Source: Typhlomys cinereus (lineage: Eukaryota; Chordata; Mammalia; Rodentia; Platacanthomyidae). From it: a stretch of DNA of 64,000 bases. Positions 11,391-23,535 of the stretch are shown piece after piece (position 1 is the first letter of the stretch; the number at the start of each line of letters is the position of its first letter). Made by a program: the position numbers and the translations under genes. The stretch spans positions 1,941,707-2,005,706 of the forward strand of contig JALPQD010000403.1 in the NCBI GenBank assembly GCA_023101885.1, given 5' to 3'. Below the pieces are notes generated by a model that had not been told where the DNA came from, did no database searches, and saw only the letters and a program-made list of their open reading frames with translations.

Positions 11391-12390
11391 CTTTTTCAAT
11401 TCGTTGATAATTTTATACATAACTTATACAATGAATTTATGTCATTTTTTATCCCTTATTACCTCATCCCATCACTCTTTTTCCCACTGCAAACCCGTTT
11501 TTTCCCAACCAGTCTCCCACTGCCTCTTCTTCTCCTACATTCCTTGAGCCTTGATTTTGATGACCTGACTAGGTTTAGTCATTTTTTGGTTGCCTATATT
11601 CTGCACTCTGGTTAGTTGTAGCTAGTTCTCTGGATCTCTAATCTTCCATTGCAACAGGATGCATCTTAGTTGAGAGTTGAGAGATTCTCTTATCTAGGGG
11701 TATAGTAAAAAGTATTTAGGGGTAGTTTATTAAGTGTTTATATTCTTGTCGAGTATAGAGTATCTATTTTCTGCCCTTTCACTATAATTTGGACAGGTTT
11801 ACATTACCAGGCATGTGTTCTCTAAGAATAAGATGGGCTGAGAACCCCTTCAGAAAGTAGGGGCATTACATACCATCATTGCTCCACTGGGTTGCTGTTT
11901 TAGTTTGCAGCATTCATAGCAGTGTGGGACCAATGACCACTTTTTCCCCAAGGAACTTACTCACCCCTTACCCTTATTATATCTTCAAATCCCCTTTCTA
12001 TCTTCCCCTTTAAAACTTTTCTGCTGTAATTGCCTTGTTAATTTATTTGCTTGTTTTTTATTTCTACTCGTTTAGGCTCTTCCTCTAACCTGTGACTAAT
12101 TTCCTTTTATAGTTTATGGTTGTTAACCGAATTTTCTTTTTGAGTACAGCATTCTGAAGGCTCAATGTTAGCATCCACTTGTAAGGGAAACTATGCAATG
12201 TCTGTCTTTTTGTGTCTGGGGTACTTCACTGAGTATAATTTCTTCTAATTCCATCTATTTACCAACAAATTTCATTAATCCTTCACTACAGAATAATATT
12301 CCATTTTTTATATGCACTATTTTTTCATTACTCATCATCTACTATTGGACATCAGGAGTGTTTCCTTTTCTTTGCTATTGTCAACAGGGC
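11390..12390 (-). mobile_element. Old L1 3' end (ORF2 C terminus and 3'UTR, minus)
   Basis: 'cttcactgagtataatttc', 'attccattttttatatgca' and 'tttgctattgtcaacaggg' are the antisense of the L1 ORF2 end. Upstream lies the 3'UTR. It is diverged and has no intact frame. The counterpart is at about 59,040-60,340. Confidence 0.6.
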
Positions 12391-13565
12391 TGTAACAAGT
12401 TGACATTTAAGACTAACCTTCATGACTCCACCCTTTATCAACTTAACAAACATACTATAGTAGTTAAGTTAGAGTTAAAAATTAGTTACCATCTAGTTAA
12501 CAGATATCAGGAATATGTTGGTTGCTATTTAAGTGCTAATGTTAACTTCTATACTAACTACTTGCTGCTTTTGCTTAAGTTCGTAGTCACACTATACTGT
12601 TACCAGGTGGTGGTCAGATGCAAACATGATGTGATTCAGTTTGTGTTTACAATGTGACTCAGTTCCTATATTTTTAGGCCAAGCAGAAAGTATTTGTTCT
12701 AGACTATCTCTACTCATAATGCTCATACCAGAGTAGTGGTTATTTAAGGATATAAACTATGTGACAGAATTGTTGTTACTGACTTAGTGGCCAGACCAGA
12801 TGTGCACAAATATCCAATTTTTCCTTTTGAAAAGTCTGTACTTCTGCTGCTCAAGAACACTGCCTCTCAAGGGGTTAAACAGTCATAATTCAGTTCCCAT
12901 ACTAGCTTGCCCGAAGAAGGGGCCCCAAGCTGTGCCTCTGAGTTCTGAACTGTCACTAGTGTAGATGACTCAGAGGGAAGTTCTGTGCCCACATAAACAA
13001 ATGCTGTGGAGGATGAGAGTGAGAAAGCAGGAAGCACCAAGTGAGGAGGAGGAAGGAAAAGAGTGAAAGGAAGGGGGCAAAGAGTTAGAAAGAGGGAGAG
13101 TGCAATGGGGACAACTTGGGGGGGAGAGGATGAGAAGGAAGAGGAGAAGAAGGGGATACTTTCGAGTTGGGTAACTGGTCAATAAAAGGTAATTGAAAAG
13201 AGAATGCTGCCTCTGACTGGGATCCTGATTCCCTGCCGTGTGCACATTGATCAGCTTAATTAGAGCCGCTCCATTTGATAATCTTTCTGTGTCAGTGTGA
13301 TGAAATCCCTGAGCAACCTTCAGACCCATAGCAATATCATTTAAAATCATAACCTTTCAGCAAAGTCTCATGTTCATCTTATAAAATACATGTAGAACAA
13401 TGCAAAATGTTCCCAATTTCCAACGTTAAAAGCTCCTGCAGTCATAACAATTGCAATACTTTAAAAGTTTGACATTTCCTAACTCTGAGGTCATATAAAA
13501 TGAAAATAAATTACATGCTTCCAACATAACAAAACGCAAAATAAACATTCATATTTGAAAATGGA
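12391..13565. other. Unassigned sequence shared by both duplicates
   Basis: No coding signal is convincing. The purine-rich block at 13,000-13,150 may be another old L1 3'UTR, and the rest is unrecognised. It aligns with 60,340-61,505. Confidence 0.4.
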
Positions 13566-13569
13566 AACA

Positions 13570-15680
13570 TCAGATAAGCCAAGAGAAGGAAATAAAAGGT
13601 ACACAGATAGGTAAGGAAGAAATCAAAGTAGCCCTAGTTACAGATGATATAATTCTATACTTGAGAGATCCACATGACTCCACCAAGAAATCACTCAAGT
13701 TAATAAACAATTTCGGCAAAGTGGTAGGCTATAAAATCAAAGTACAAAAATCTGTAGTCTTCCTATATACCAGAGACAAACAATCTGAGATAGATATGAA
13801 TCAATCCCATTCACCACAGTACAAAGAAATTAAAACACCTTGTAATAAATTTAACCATAGATATAAAAGACTTGTACAATGGAAACTACAAAACACTGCT
13901 GAAAGAAATGCAAGAAGATACTAGAAGACGAAAGACCTTCCTTGCTCATGGATTGGTAGAATCAATATTGTGAAAATGACCATCCTACCCAAAGCAATAT
14001 ACAGACTCCCTGTAATTCCAATTAAAATTCCAATGCAATTCTTCACAGAACCAGAAAAAACAATTTCAAAATTCACATGGAAGAACAAACGACCACAATT
14101 AGCCAAAACAATTTTGGGTGAGAAAAAGAATTCTGGGAGTAATGCCAAACCAGATTTCAAACTATATTACAGAACTATAGTAATAAAATGACTTGGTATT
14201 GGGATAAAAACAGACACATCAACCAATGTATCAGAACAGAGGACCCAGGTATAAATTCCCACACATACAGATACTTACTCTTTGACAAACGTACCAAATG
14301 TGCACGTTGGGGTAAAGACAGCATCTTCAACAAGTGTCATTGGGTAAACTGGACATCTATATGCTGAATGAATCTATATGAAGAATAAAAATGATGGTTA
14401 CATCTCTCCTTACACAAAAGTCAACTTCAAATGAATCTTGACATTAGACTTGAAAATCTGAAATTCTTACAAGAAAGACTAAGAAGTACACTTGAATTGA
14501 TCTGCCTAGATAAAGGTTTTCTAAGCAGAACAACAAATGCTCAGGAACTAAGACCAATAATCAACAAATAGGACTTTGTGAAATGAAAAAGTTTCTGTTC
14601 TGCAAAAGAAACTGTTAATTGTTCAAAACGGCTACCCTCAGAATGGGAGAAAATCTTTGCTAGCTATGAATCTGACAAAGGATTAATCTCCAGAATATGC
14701 AAAAAGCTCAGAAAATTATACAAGACAGAAAACATTTCAATTAAAAAATGGACCCTGGAATTAAACAGGGATTTCACTCAAAAAGAAATTGAAATGTCAA
14801 GCAAATACCTTAAAAGATGCTCAGCTTCCCTGATTATCAGAGAAATGCAAATAAATACAACCCTGAGATACCATCTTACCCCAGTCAGAATGGTTAAGAT
14901 CAAGAACACAAACAACAGAGATTGCTGGCAAGGCTGTGGAGAAAAAGGGACACTTAATCACTGCTTGTGGGTGTGTAAACTGACATAACCTCTATGGAAA
15001 TAAGTTTGAGGTTCCTTGGAAAGCTAAAAATGGAACTGCCATATGCCCCAGCTATAACACTCCTTGTATATTCCCAAAAGACTCTGCATCTTATTACAAA
15101 ACACCTGGTCATCTATATTCATTGAAGGTCTATTCACAATAGTGGAAAAAAATGGAATCTGCTAACATGCCCATCAACAGAAGAAAGGGCAATAAAAATG
15201 TGGTACATCTACATGGTGGAATACAATTTAGCCATTAGAAAGGATGAGATGATGGAATTTTCTGGCAAATGGAAGGAACCAGAAACTTTAATATTGATTG
15301 AGGTATCTCTGAAACATAATGTTAAGCAATGGATGCACTCTCTTATATGAAGATGATTAAACTGATATTCTTGTCAATGATTTGGAGCTGAAGTATTGTA
15401 AGAGCTAGAAAATTCTAAAAAGTCTTATAAGTGGGAAGATAGGAAGTCATGGTTAGGGTGAAACCTTTTAAAGGGGAGATTTTAGGATCCCAAGACAAGG
15501 GACAGGGAAGGAATAATGGGGTAAATATATATAGTGGGGAATGAGGTCATGGAGATAGGAGGGCATGGGAGATAGGAGGGACAGAGGGACTTCTAAATAC
15601 CGAAAGGTTGTAGGAAGTAATCCCCAAAGAACATCATATGCCAGTAATATATTTTTTTAAAAGTCCTTTAAATAAAGGAA
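13570..15680 (+). pseudogene. Old L1: ORF2 reverse-transcriptase part to 3'UTR (plus)
   Basis: The broken frames read as L1 ORF2 from the D-D catalytic strand ([11 protein letters not shown], where the usual FADD has decayed) through thumb and C-terminal sequence ([13 protein letters not shown]), then a 3'UTR ending near 'gccagtaatatattttttt'. Multiple stops and shifts make it inactive. The counterpart at 61,510-63,780 shows the insertion predates the duplication. Confidence 0.8.
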
Positions 15681-15859
15681 GAAGAATGGGCAGTCCCTAT
15701 GCTGAGAAGCAAAAATCTTGAGCTGATTCACTGAGAAACCAGGGACAAAGTTATACTAGAAATAATAAGAATGTGGCACTTCCTGATAAAATGTTGGTCA
15801 GAGAGATCAGTAACCCTATTATTGAAGATGCCACACAAATGAATCATAGAACATGGGCA

Positions 15860-16560
15860 AAATATATCAACTGGAACTGGTCTGAGGACTTTCTCCTTGC
15901 TGAATAGCTTGCACAGTATCAAGGAATACTTTCGAAGCTTCTAGGGGAGAGAAATATTCATCAGCCCCATCAACAGCTTGAGATGTGTAAGTTGCAGTAT
16001 AAGGCACCATGGCAACAGGTGACCACCAGTGTAATAGTGACATGAACATCAGGTAGACAACCAACAGCTTTTTGATTCAATTCAAGACCCACTAGTCAGA
16101 ATGATACACATCCCTGTTACTTTAAACTAGAACAATCCCCAAGTCCAAAAGTGGAAGGAAATAGATTGATAGGGAAGATAACCAATAAACATATAGGTAG
16201 GAAGATTGTACCTCAAATTTCTCTGTAAGTAGTTGTTATTATACCCATACAATGGAAACTTACAGTGAAAATCTTTAGGTCTAACGCTGGATGAGTGAAG
16301 GGAAATTTACATCTCAGTGGGGTGGCCTAAAGAGAAGTAACTTGATATGCCACAGAAGCTTGTTCCCCCATAGGAGTAGACAAGCCAGAGTGAACCCTGG
16401 GTTCCATAGAATCATATAAGTGCAAGGGTGAGAGGGAGTGCAAGGTAATGATGAGGGGAAGGTAGGGGATAAGAGGAAGGGAGGAGGGCAGGAAGCTGGG
16501 ATGAATACTTCATAAGTTTCTAAAAGTAGAAAAAATAACAATGGGAAGAAAAATAAGAAA
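15860..16560 (-). mobile_element. Old L1 3'UTR fragments
   Basis: On the minus strand 'gaatcaaaaagctgttggt' and following sequence, plus a purine-rich block at 16,380-16,510, resemble old rodent L1 3'UTR. Positions 16,561-17,570 hold nothing I can name. Confidence 0.4.
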
Positions 16561-17576
16561 ATGGATGCATCAGAATACAATAAAGTATGATGAAATCAAA
16601 ACAAGATTAAAATCCAGTATGATGGACATTAAATCCAAAATTCAATGCCCAGGAACCTGGAACTTGTTTGATGTGTTGGGTTCCAAAAGGCCAGTAGTTC
16701 TTCCTCTTTAGCTCTGCTACTTATAGCACACACAGCTCCTGTATGGGCTGGTTCCAATCCATACCTACAGCTTTTTCCAGTGCTTGTCCCAGTGTCCTGG
16801 CATCTCCAATATCCTTGGGCTTTACTTTTCATATTTACTACCCTATGTCCTTAAGGGGTCCTCTACAGGGGCTCCTATTCTGCCACAGGCCTTAGTATTC
16901 CCCAATGATCTCCTTAATTTTGATTCTTATCTTTAAACCAGTACCACTTGGACAACATTGTCAAATTCTGATACTTGCTTCACGACTAGTCTGGTGACTT
17001 TGGATCAGAGTTCCATCAATTTTTGCATGCTGACCCTAGGAAATCCGTTTCCTATACAGTTGCTTTAAATGAGCAGGGACTCACTTCATTGTAGGGTTTC
17101 TTGGTGAAAATGAAGTTTAATTTTTACAATGGAGTCTCTGAGGGGTGGGGAACTTGTCACAGGGATCCCCCCCTAATATTGTTGCAGTGCAATGCAGGAG
17201 TTCTATGTTTTGTAGTGCTGATCTCTTCAACAACCACAGCTGCCCTCTCAGCTCAACTATTCTCCTACTAAACAAACCAGTCCATTATCCTCAAATTCAG
17301 CTTTATTACGGTTCTCTGAACCAAAGTAGACAGACTCTTATCATGAGGCCATTGCTCCTTACTACTATTTACCCCAAAGAATCTGAAGCTCTGTGCCCAC
17401 CAGAAAGCCTGTGTGTGGAGGTTTGTATCAGCTTCATTAATAACTACCAAAGCTTCAGGGAAAGGTTGTTTCCTTCAATAAGTTAAAGGTTAAATTGTGA
17501 CACATTCAGACAATAGACTACTATTCAGCACACAAAATAGCTTTGGGTAGATGTAGAGGGCAACTAAATGCATATT

Positions 17577-17866
17577 GGTGGACTGGAGTGATAGCTCAGG
17601 TATTAAGACTCTGCCTCAAAGCAGTAGGTCCTAAGTCAGGATCCCAAGTCCCATGTAAAAACACCAGGCAGATGTAGCAGTGGTCTGAACTTCTGGCCCT
17701 GGTGGGTGGTGCCTGGGAAATCCCAGAAGAAAGCAAAAAGGAGGTAGAGGCAATCCAGGATGATTCCCGAAATCACTCTTGAGCCTCCACAGAGATGCAC
17801 AATGCCCTCTGATACATCCCCCAAAGGCAAAATAAAAAAGGAAATGAATGAATGAATGAATTAAAT
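17577..17866 (+). mobile_element. B2-superfamily SINE
   Basis: A tRNA-like head ('gagtgatagctcaggtatt', degenerate B box near 'cctaagtcaggatccc') is followed by the family body ('gaacttctggccctggtgg', 'gggaaatcccagaag') and an A-rich (GAAT)n tail. It is the older subfamily form. Confidence 0.75.
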
Positions 17867-18613
17867 ATTCCAAAGTCAAATAGTCTGAAAAGATTCTATA
17901 CTGTATTTATAGTTATCACATTCTGGAAATGAGTATGCTCCAGTGACAGGAAATCATCAGGGACTATCACAGGGAAGGAAGTCAAGGCATCAAAGAGGAT
18001 GATTAGATCAGAAAAGCCCATCTGGCTGTGGTATATCGATGATATATATATATCTCCAGACCCAGAGAATGCACATGACTGTTTGTTAATTTAAACCATG
18101 AAAGTGAAAGACAACAACATGTAGAGGCAGATACATCAGATATAACAATTTTTGGAAGCTGTTAGCAATGGAGAAAAGGTGAGTGGGGACAGGGGATTTT
18201 TGGGGAGAGGTTGAAATTTGCTTTCAATTTGTCTATGAACATCAAAATTCTCAAAATATATACACATAATAAAGGACTATTATTCTAAAGCAAGGCAGAA
18301 CAAAGAACCAAAAGAATACTCCAGTCTAGCAGTGCCAAAGTAAGCCTTTGCTTTGACCTTTCTTGAGGAAACATAGGACAAGCTGTACACTTCCCAGAAT
18401 ACTTTCTTTTGAGAATATCCAAAGGCATCATGCAGTAGAGTCTATTGACATATAATTTCATCAAAGAGAAGGACATTTCCTTCTGGTCAGATAAGGTTAT
18501 TTTTACAAGTTCTTTGCTTTCTCTCTCCTTTGAAAGTCTGCTCAGCTAACAAGCACAAATAACTATGTATGAAAAAGTAAAATGATACACAATTAAAATG
18601 TGAGGGTCTCCTG

Positions 18614-18762
18614 GCGGAAGCGGGGTGGCCTGCATTTCTGGTCCTGGTAGTGGGTAGCCTGTGAATCCCGGGCAGAGTAAAGAAGCAGGAGGTGGAGGCG
18701 GTTCATGGTGGTTCCCGAATTTGCCCATGGTTCTACACACACACACATACACGCACACATAC

Positions 18763-18816
<54 letters not shown>

Positions 18817-18841
18817 TGAATAAAAAAAAGACTGGATACTG
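18614..18841 (+). mobile_element. 5'-truncated SINE with long CA tail
   Basis: The body starts at 'ggcggaagcggggtggcct', lacks the tRNA head, and ends in (CA)n at 18,735-18,814 plus an A run. It is flanked by a 19-base near-duplicate, 'ttaaaat(g/c)t(g/c)agggtctcc', which is a target-site duplication with two mismatches. Confidence 0.8.
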
Positions 18842-20131
18842 TTAAAATCTCAGGGTCTCCATTAACCCATTGAGTTATCAAAACAGGAGCTTATTTAGAA
18901 AGACCAATTCACAACCAGCAGAAAGAAACAAAGGCAATATCTGTCCCTTCTCTCGATCCTCATCTCCCATGGTGCAATGGAAAGAAAGGAGAGTGCTGCA
19001 TGATTCTTAGGGCCTCTACCTTGTGGTCTGTGCTCCACTGATACTGAGGTGATGGTCACTAGAAGGTTTTCTAGACCACATCCCATGGTCTAAGTTTGTC
19101 CAACTTCCAGACTTTGATCAAAGAGACTGGAGAGCATCTCTCCCATCTCAGCATATCTATACTTGCAGATTACAAGTCCCTCATGACCTGGGCTCAACCT
19201 ACAGATAGGGTGGGAGGGACAGCAGAGAACCTGAGCACAGCCTGGGGACCCAGGGACATTTCTCTCTCAACAGATATCTATTAGTCCCCGTGACAATGTT
19301 GTAACATAGAAGGCCAAACACAACATACTGTGGGTGAGGGATGGAAGAAATACATTGATTAGCCCATGGTGACCTGGGCTAATTCTTGAAGGGAGAAAAA
19401 ACAACATCTGAGAGAGATGTGCAGTTTTTATAGGCTTTGGGCTTCTGGACAGGTGGAAGACAGAGGGGAGTATGATGTCAGACCCTGTCTCAACCCCTGT
19501 CACCATTAAGTACATCATGTAAACATGGGTTTTGCAAGCCCTGACTGATCATAGAAGCCAGTGCTCAGCAAGCAGGATTTCTGCTCTGAATATGGAGGAT
19601 GAAGGAAAGGGAATCTATCAAATGGGAAGTGCTCAACTGTGTAAATTCCTTGACCAAAGCACAGAACGTGGACACAGGGGTTCAGAGTAACCAAAAACTC
19701 CAAATGGTCAGAAGATTGCTTCTCCCATCTAGAAACCTCTTAAGACCAAAATTTCACTTTTCTTGCTAAGCAGACATGGTGGGCAGTCATTCACGTACGA
19801 AGACATAAGCTGAACTTCTAGAGCTTCATAGCTGACTGGGTGGGCTAAAAGTCAAATCTATCTTTTCCTATGTGGTTCTTCCATGTGGGTTCATTTTCAT
19901 CATAGCCATATAGTTTTTGGAGGATGGCATTTTACAGCATTTTCCCTGTTTCGTATCTCTTACATTCCTCCTGTACTTCCTCCATTGGGGTCTCTGGTCC
20001 TTTACAGGTAGCTTATACACCATATTGAGCACTCAGTCTTTACTTATTCTCAGCATCTTGCACAACCATAGTTCTCTGCATTTACTCTGGTCACAGCAAC
20101 GAGAAGCTCTTCTGTTTAAGGATGCAGGTCG

Positions 20132-20361
20132 GGGCTTCTGCAGGCAGAAGGTCCTGAGTTCGGATCCTAGACCCCACGTATAGACGCCGGGCGGGTGGAA
20201 GTGGAAGCGGCCTGCGTTTCTGGCCTTGGTAGGGCATAGCCTGTGAATCCCGGGGCAGAGTAAACAAAGAGGAGGTGGAGGAGGTCCATGGTGGTTCCCG
20301 AATTCTCCCGTGTTTCCACACATATGCTCAATTGAATAAAAAAAAAACACTTAAAAAAAAA
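20132..20361 (+). mobile_element. 5'-truncated SINE
   Basis: It retains the B box (gagttcggatcc) and the full body to 'caattgaataaa' plus A runs, but lacks the A-box end. It is flanked by a 14-base target-site duplication, 'aag(g/a)atgcaggtcg', at 20,118-20,131 and 20,362-20,375. Confidence 0.85.
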
Positions 20362-20949
20362 AAGAATGCAGGTCGTCTTTGTATTCCTTCTGCTTCTTCT
20401 TCTGTGTTGTTTCATGATCCTTGACGGGATTGGTTAGATGTCTAATTTGGGACCAGGCACTCTACATTTAGTCTCTTCCAAGTGCCATCTATTGAAAAAG
20501 GCACCTCCTGGAACTAGGACTGAAAGCTGCACTGATTTTTGGATGAGTTTATCTAGTGTATAGAAAGAACTCTGTATCATTCAAGTTCTTCTAGTAAAAC
20601 AGTAATAAGTTCTGTCCTAGAATAAGGACCTCCCCATTCATTGGCTCTTAGCATGTTTTAGAGTAGCAGGCATAAGTGCTCTTTTGTGGAGGAGGTCTTG
20701 AATCAAATGGAAAGTGTACTATTGGACCGATGAGCACATGTTGTCAGGCTGGCTCTTGTTGGAGCTCATGAGATTCATCCCTGTTGATAGCTTTTGCTCC
20801 CCAGAAGCCACATTATTAGCTTATACCAGGAAAGCCAACTTGCAGGGAAGGAGCTTCAGATCCGTTCTAGTTTGTTTTCTCTATGTTAAAGTATGTGATG
20901 AGAGACAGGGTTTCACTGAACACAGTGCTTACCATCCTGGGTTAACAGG

Positions 20950-20951
20950 TT

Positions 20952-21040
<89 letters not shown>

Positions 21041-21060
21041 TTCCTTCCTTCCTTTCTTTT
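20950..21060. repeat. (TTTC)n microsatellite
   Basis: This is about 90 bases of CTTT units followed by degenerate pyrimidine-rich sequence to about 21,150. Positions 18,860-20,117 and 20,376-20,945 hold no recognised gene. Confidence 0.95.
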
Positions 21061-21544
21061 TCTCTTTCTCTCTCTTTTCTTCTCTGTTTCTCTCTCTCTT
21101 TCTTATCTATCTTATGCTTCCTTTTTTTTCTTTTTTCTCCTTCATTATTTTTTTCTGTGATGAATCAGAAACTCAAGACCTTCTGTTTTTCTTCCTTCCC
21201 CAAATGGAAGAGGCCCATCAGAATTTGAGATTCCATTGACCTCAGCCACAGTCAATACTTCCCACACACCAACTTCCCAGTTTTCCCCATCCCAGTCGTT
21301 TCCAATCAGTGCTCTGACTTTATTTGTTGTCAACCTTTGATCCTGGGACTTTAATTTATGCTGTAACTGAGCCGATCTAATAATTAATTAAAGCTCAGGT
21401 TTCATTTTCAGGATTTGAGCCCTATTACTACTGGAGAGAGGATTACCTTCCAGAACACACTTGGAACAAACTTCCAAGTATCTTACATGCATTTGAGATT
21501 GATTATTTTCATTTCTGAAATCTTTCTTTTCCTTATCTATTTTA

Positions 21545-22170
21545 TCCAGATATGCTTTCTTTTTTATTTCCTCCACTCACATAAAGTTGATAGGTACCCC
21601 ATTCCCCTCCCTCCCTCCAGCCCTCTCTGGATTCCCTTACACCCTCCCCCTCTCCCATGCCCCTTCCCCCCATTCCTGGAGCATCCTTTAGTGTGCATGT
21701 CAAACTGCCCTCTGGGTCCTCCTCTCTAATGAGGTGTAAGGACTCAGTAGCTTTGCCTAGAGCTCTTTTTTGTGTTCCCCTTTAGTGTAGGAACACTATT
21801 GTGGCTGTTAATCACTTGCCAGTACCCATCAGGATGGAGCCAAGAAGAGTGCAAGAGTAGCAAAATTGGAAAAAAAATAAACAAACCATAATTCAGAGTA
21901 TCAGAGACTCTACATCAACCACCTGGAACCAGGCCAGCCTAATCTCTCCCCATCCTAAAGCTCAGCGAAATTTGCGGAAGAGGGGATGGTAAGATTGTAA
22001 GAGCCTAAAGATTGGGAGGAGCAATGATATGCAAGATACTACATACAAGTTAGGGCCGAAGTAATCATAATAGGACTTTACATGACGTGTGCAATGACCT
22101 ACATATCATTGAACTCCCAAAGTCTGGCATGGATCACAGGCATTACGATTCTCAGAGATGCTTCCATAGC
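21545..22170 (-). mobile_element. L1 3' end with internal inversion (twin-priming type)
   Basis: 21,545-21,824 is the L1 3' end in minus orientation. 21,825-22,170 is the adjacent upstream part of the 3'UTR in plus orientation, from 'agtacccatcaggatgg' to 'acaggcattacgattctc'. The two pieces cover neighbouring, non-overlapping parts of the same 3'UTR, as expected for a 5' inversion. Confidence 0.7.
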
Positions 22171-22242
22171 ACACTTATAAGCCTTTAGATTTTTAATGCT
22201 CATCGTGAACTTGGTAATTTCATCTCAGAGATTTTCTTTTTT

Positions 22243-22489
22243 AAACTTTATTTATTCATTCATTTAGTGTGTGTGCGTATGTGTGTTTGTGTACGTGTGT
22301 GTGTGTACGTGTGTGTGTGTGTATGTGTGTGTGTGCATGAGAGTGTGAAAGCATTCTCCACACTGTGGAGGACCAAGTGTGACTTCTGAAAACATCCTGG
22401 ATTGCTTCTACGTCCTTCTTGCTTTGCTCTAGGACTTCCCAGGCTCTGCCCATAAGAACTGGAGGTGCACGCTGCTGCCATTTCTGCCT
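22243..22489 (-). mobile_element. SINE, 3' half, split by an L1
   Basis: The minus strand reads 'ggcagaaatggcagcag' through 'gcagagcctgggaagtcc' to a (CA)n tail. The missing tRNA head lies at 29,860-29,953, on the far side of the L1. Confidence 0.8.
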
Positions 22490-23535
22490 TTTTTTTTTTT
22501 TAACTTTTTTTTATTATTATTTCCGCTCATACAAACTTAATAGGTAGACCAGTTCCCTCCCCCTCCTCCTCCCCCTGATCCCCCTGTTCCCACTCCCTGC
22601 CTCCCCATCTCCCAGTGACTCCCCCCCCAATTCCCAGAGAGTCCTTTATTGTGTATGCCTAACTCTCCTCTTAGTCCTCCTTTCCGATGACGTACAAGGA
22701 CCCAGTGGCATTTCTCTGAACCCTTTCCCATGTTCCCCTTAAGCATAGGAATACTACTATAGCTGTCAAACCCTTGCCTCCAAGGATCTTGGTGCCTTTA
22801 GCCGATGTTAGACTTTGTGAGGTCAATAGTGTGACGGACATGGCGCAGGGCATGCAAAGTCCTATTATGATTGCTTCAGCCCTATTTAGTGTGGAGACTC
22901 TTCAAATCATGGCTCCCCCCATCCTTTTGCTCTTACAATCTTACCCCCTCTTCCGCAAATGTCCCTGAGCTTTAGGAAGGGGGGAGATTAGGCTGGCTTA
23001 GTTCTATGTGGATGATATAGAGTCTCTGAAGTTCTGGATTGTGGTTTGTTGATTTTCTTTTGCAGTTTTGCTGCTCCTGCAATGCCCTTCACTCCATCCT
23101 GATGGGCACTGTATGTCACCCCCTGGTCAGAGACAAAAAACTGTTAAACTGGAGTCTTGTTATAATAGCACATTCAAGGGTAGATGTAATAAAAGCAGGA
23201 AACCTCGGTGAGGGAGGGATCAGTCACCCATTTGCAAAATGATCTCTTTTCATCTGCCAGACTATATGCCCTCCCCTTCTGGTGAGATCATACCCCCTCA
23301 GTTGTACATGATCAGGAACGAACGTCTGTGAACTTAACCAGGTGTCACATTACTTACTTGCATTCCTTGGAGGTCGATTTTCTCTGCTGTAACATGGTCC
23401 CCTCTCTCCTTGTGTCTGGTGTGGCCCTCCAACCCCATCCCTCCTGTTCACAATCCTTGCAATTACTGTATTACATAGGTTTACCCTTGAGTGTTTCAAT
23501 GTGGGCTGGGTGAGTTTGGTACTAGGAGCCACCTA

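Larger units (their letters stand above)
3650..15806. repeat. Segmental duplication, copy 1 (contains cystatin A)
   Basis: Sequence from about 3,650 to 15,806 is collinear with about 51,370 to 63,906 in the same orientation. Exons, introns, flanking old L1 pieces and old SINEs all line up. Homology stops abruptly at an L1 ORF2 fragment on the left and after 'gtcagagagatc' on the right. Confidence 0.9.

Noticed and set aside
20714..21160. 148-codon frame rich in FLSFFLSF
   Set aside because: It is a translation of the (TTTC)n microsatellite and not a membrane protein.
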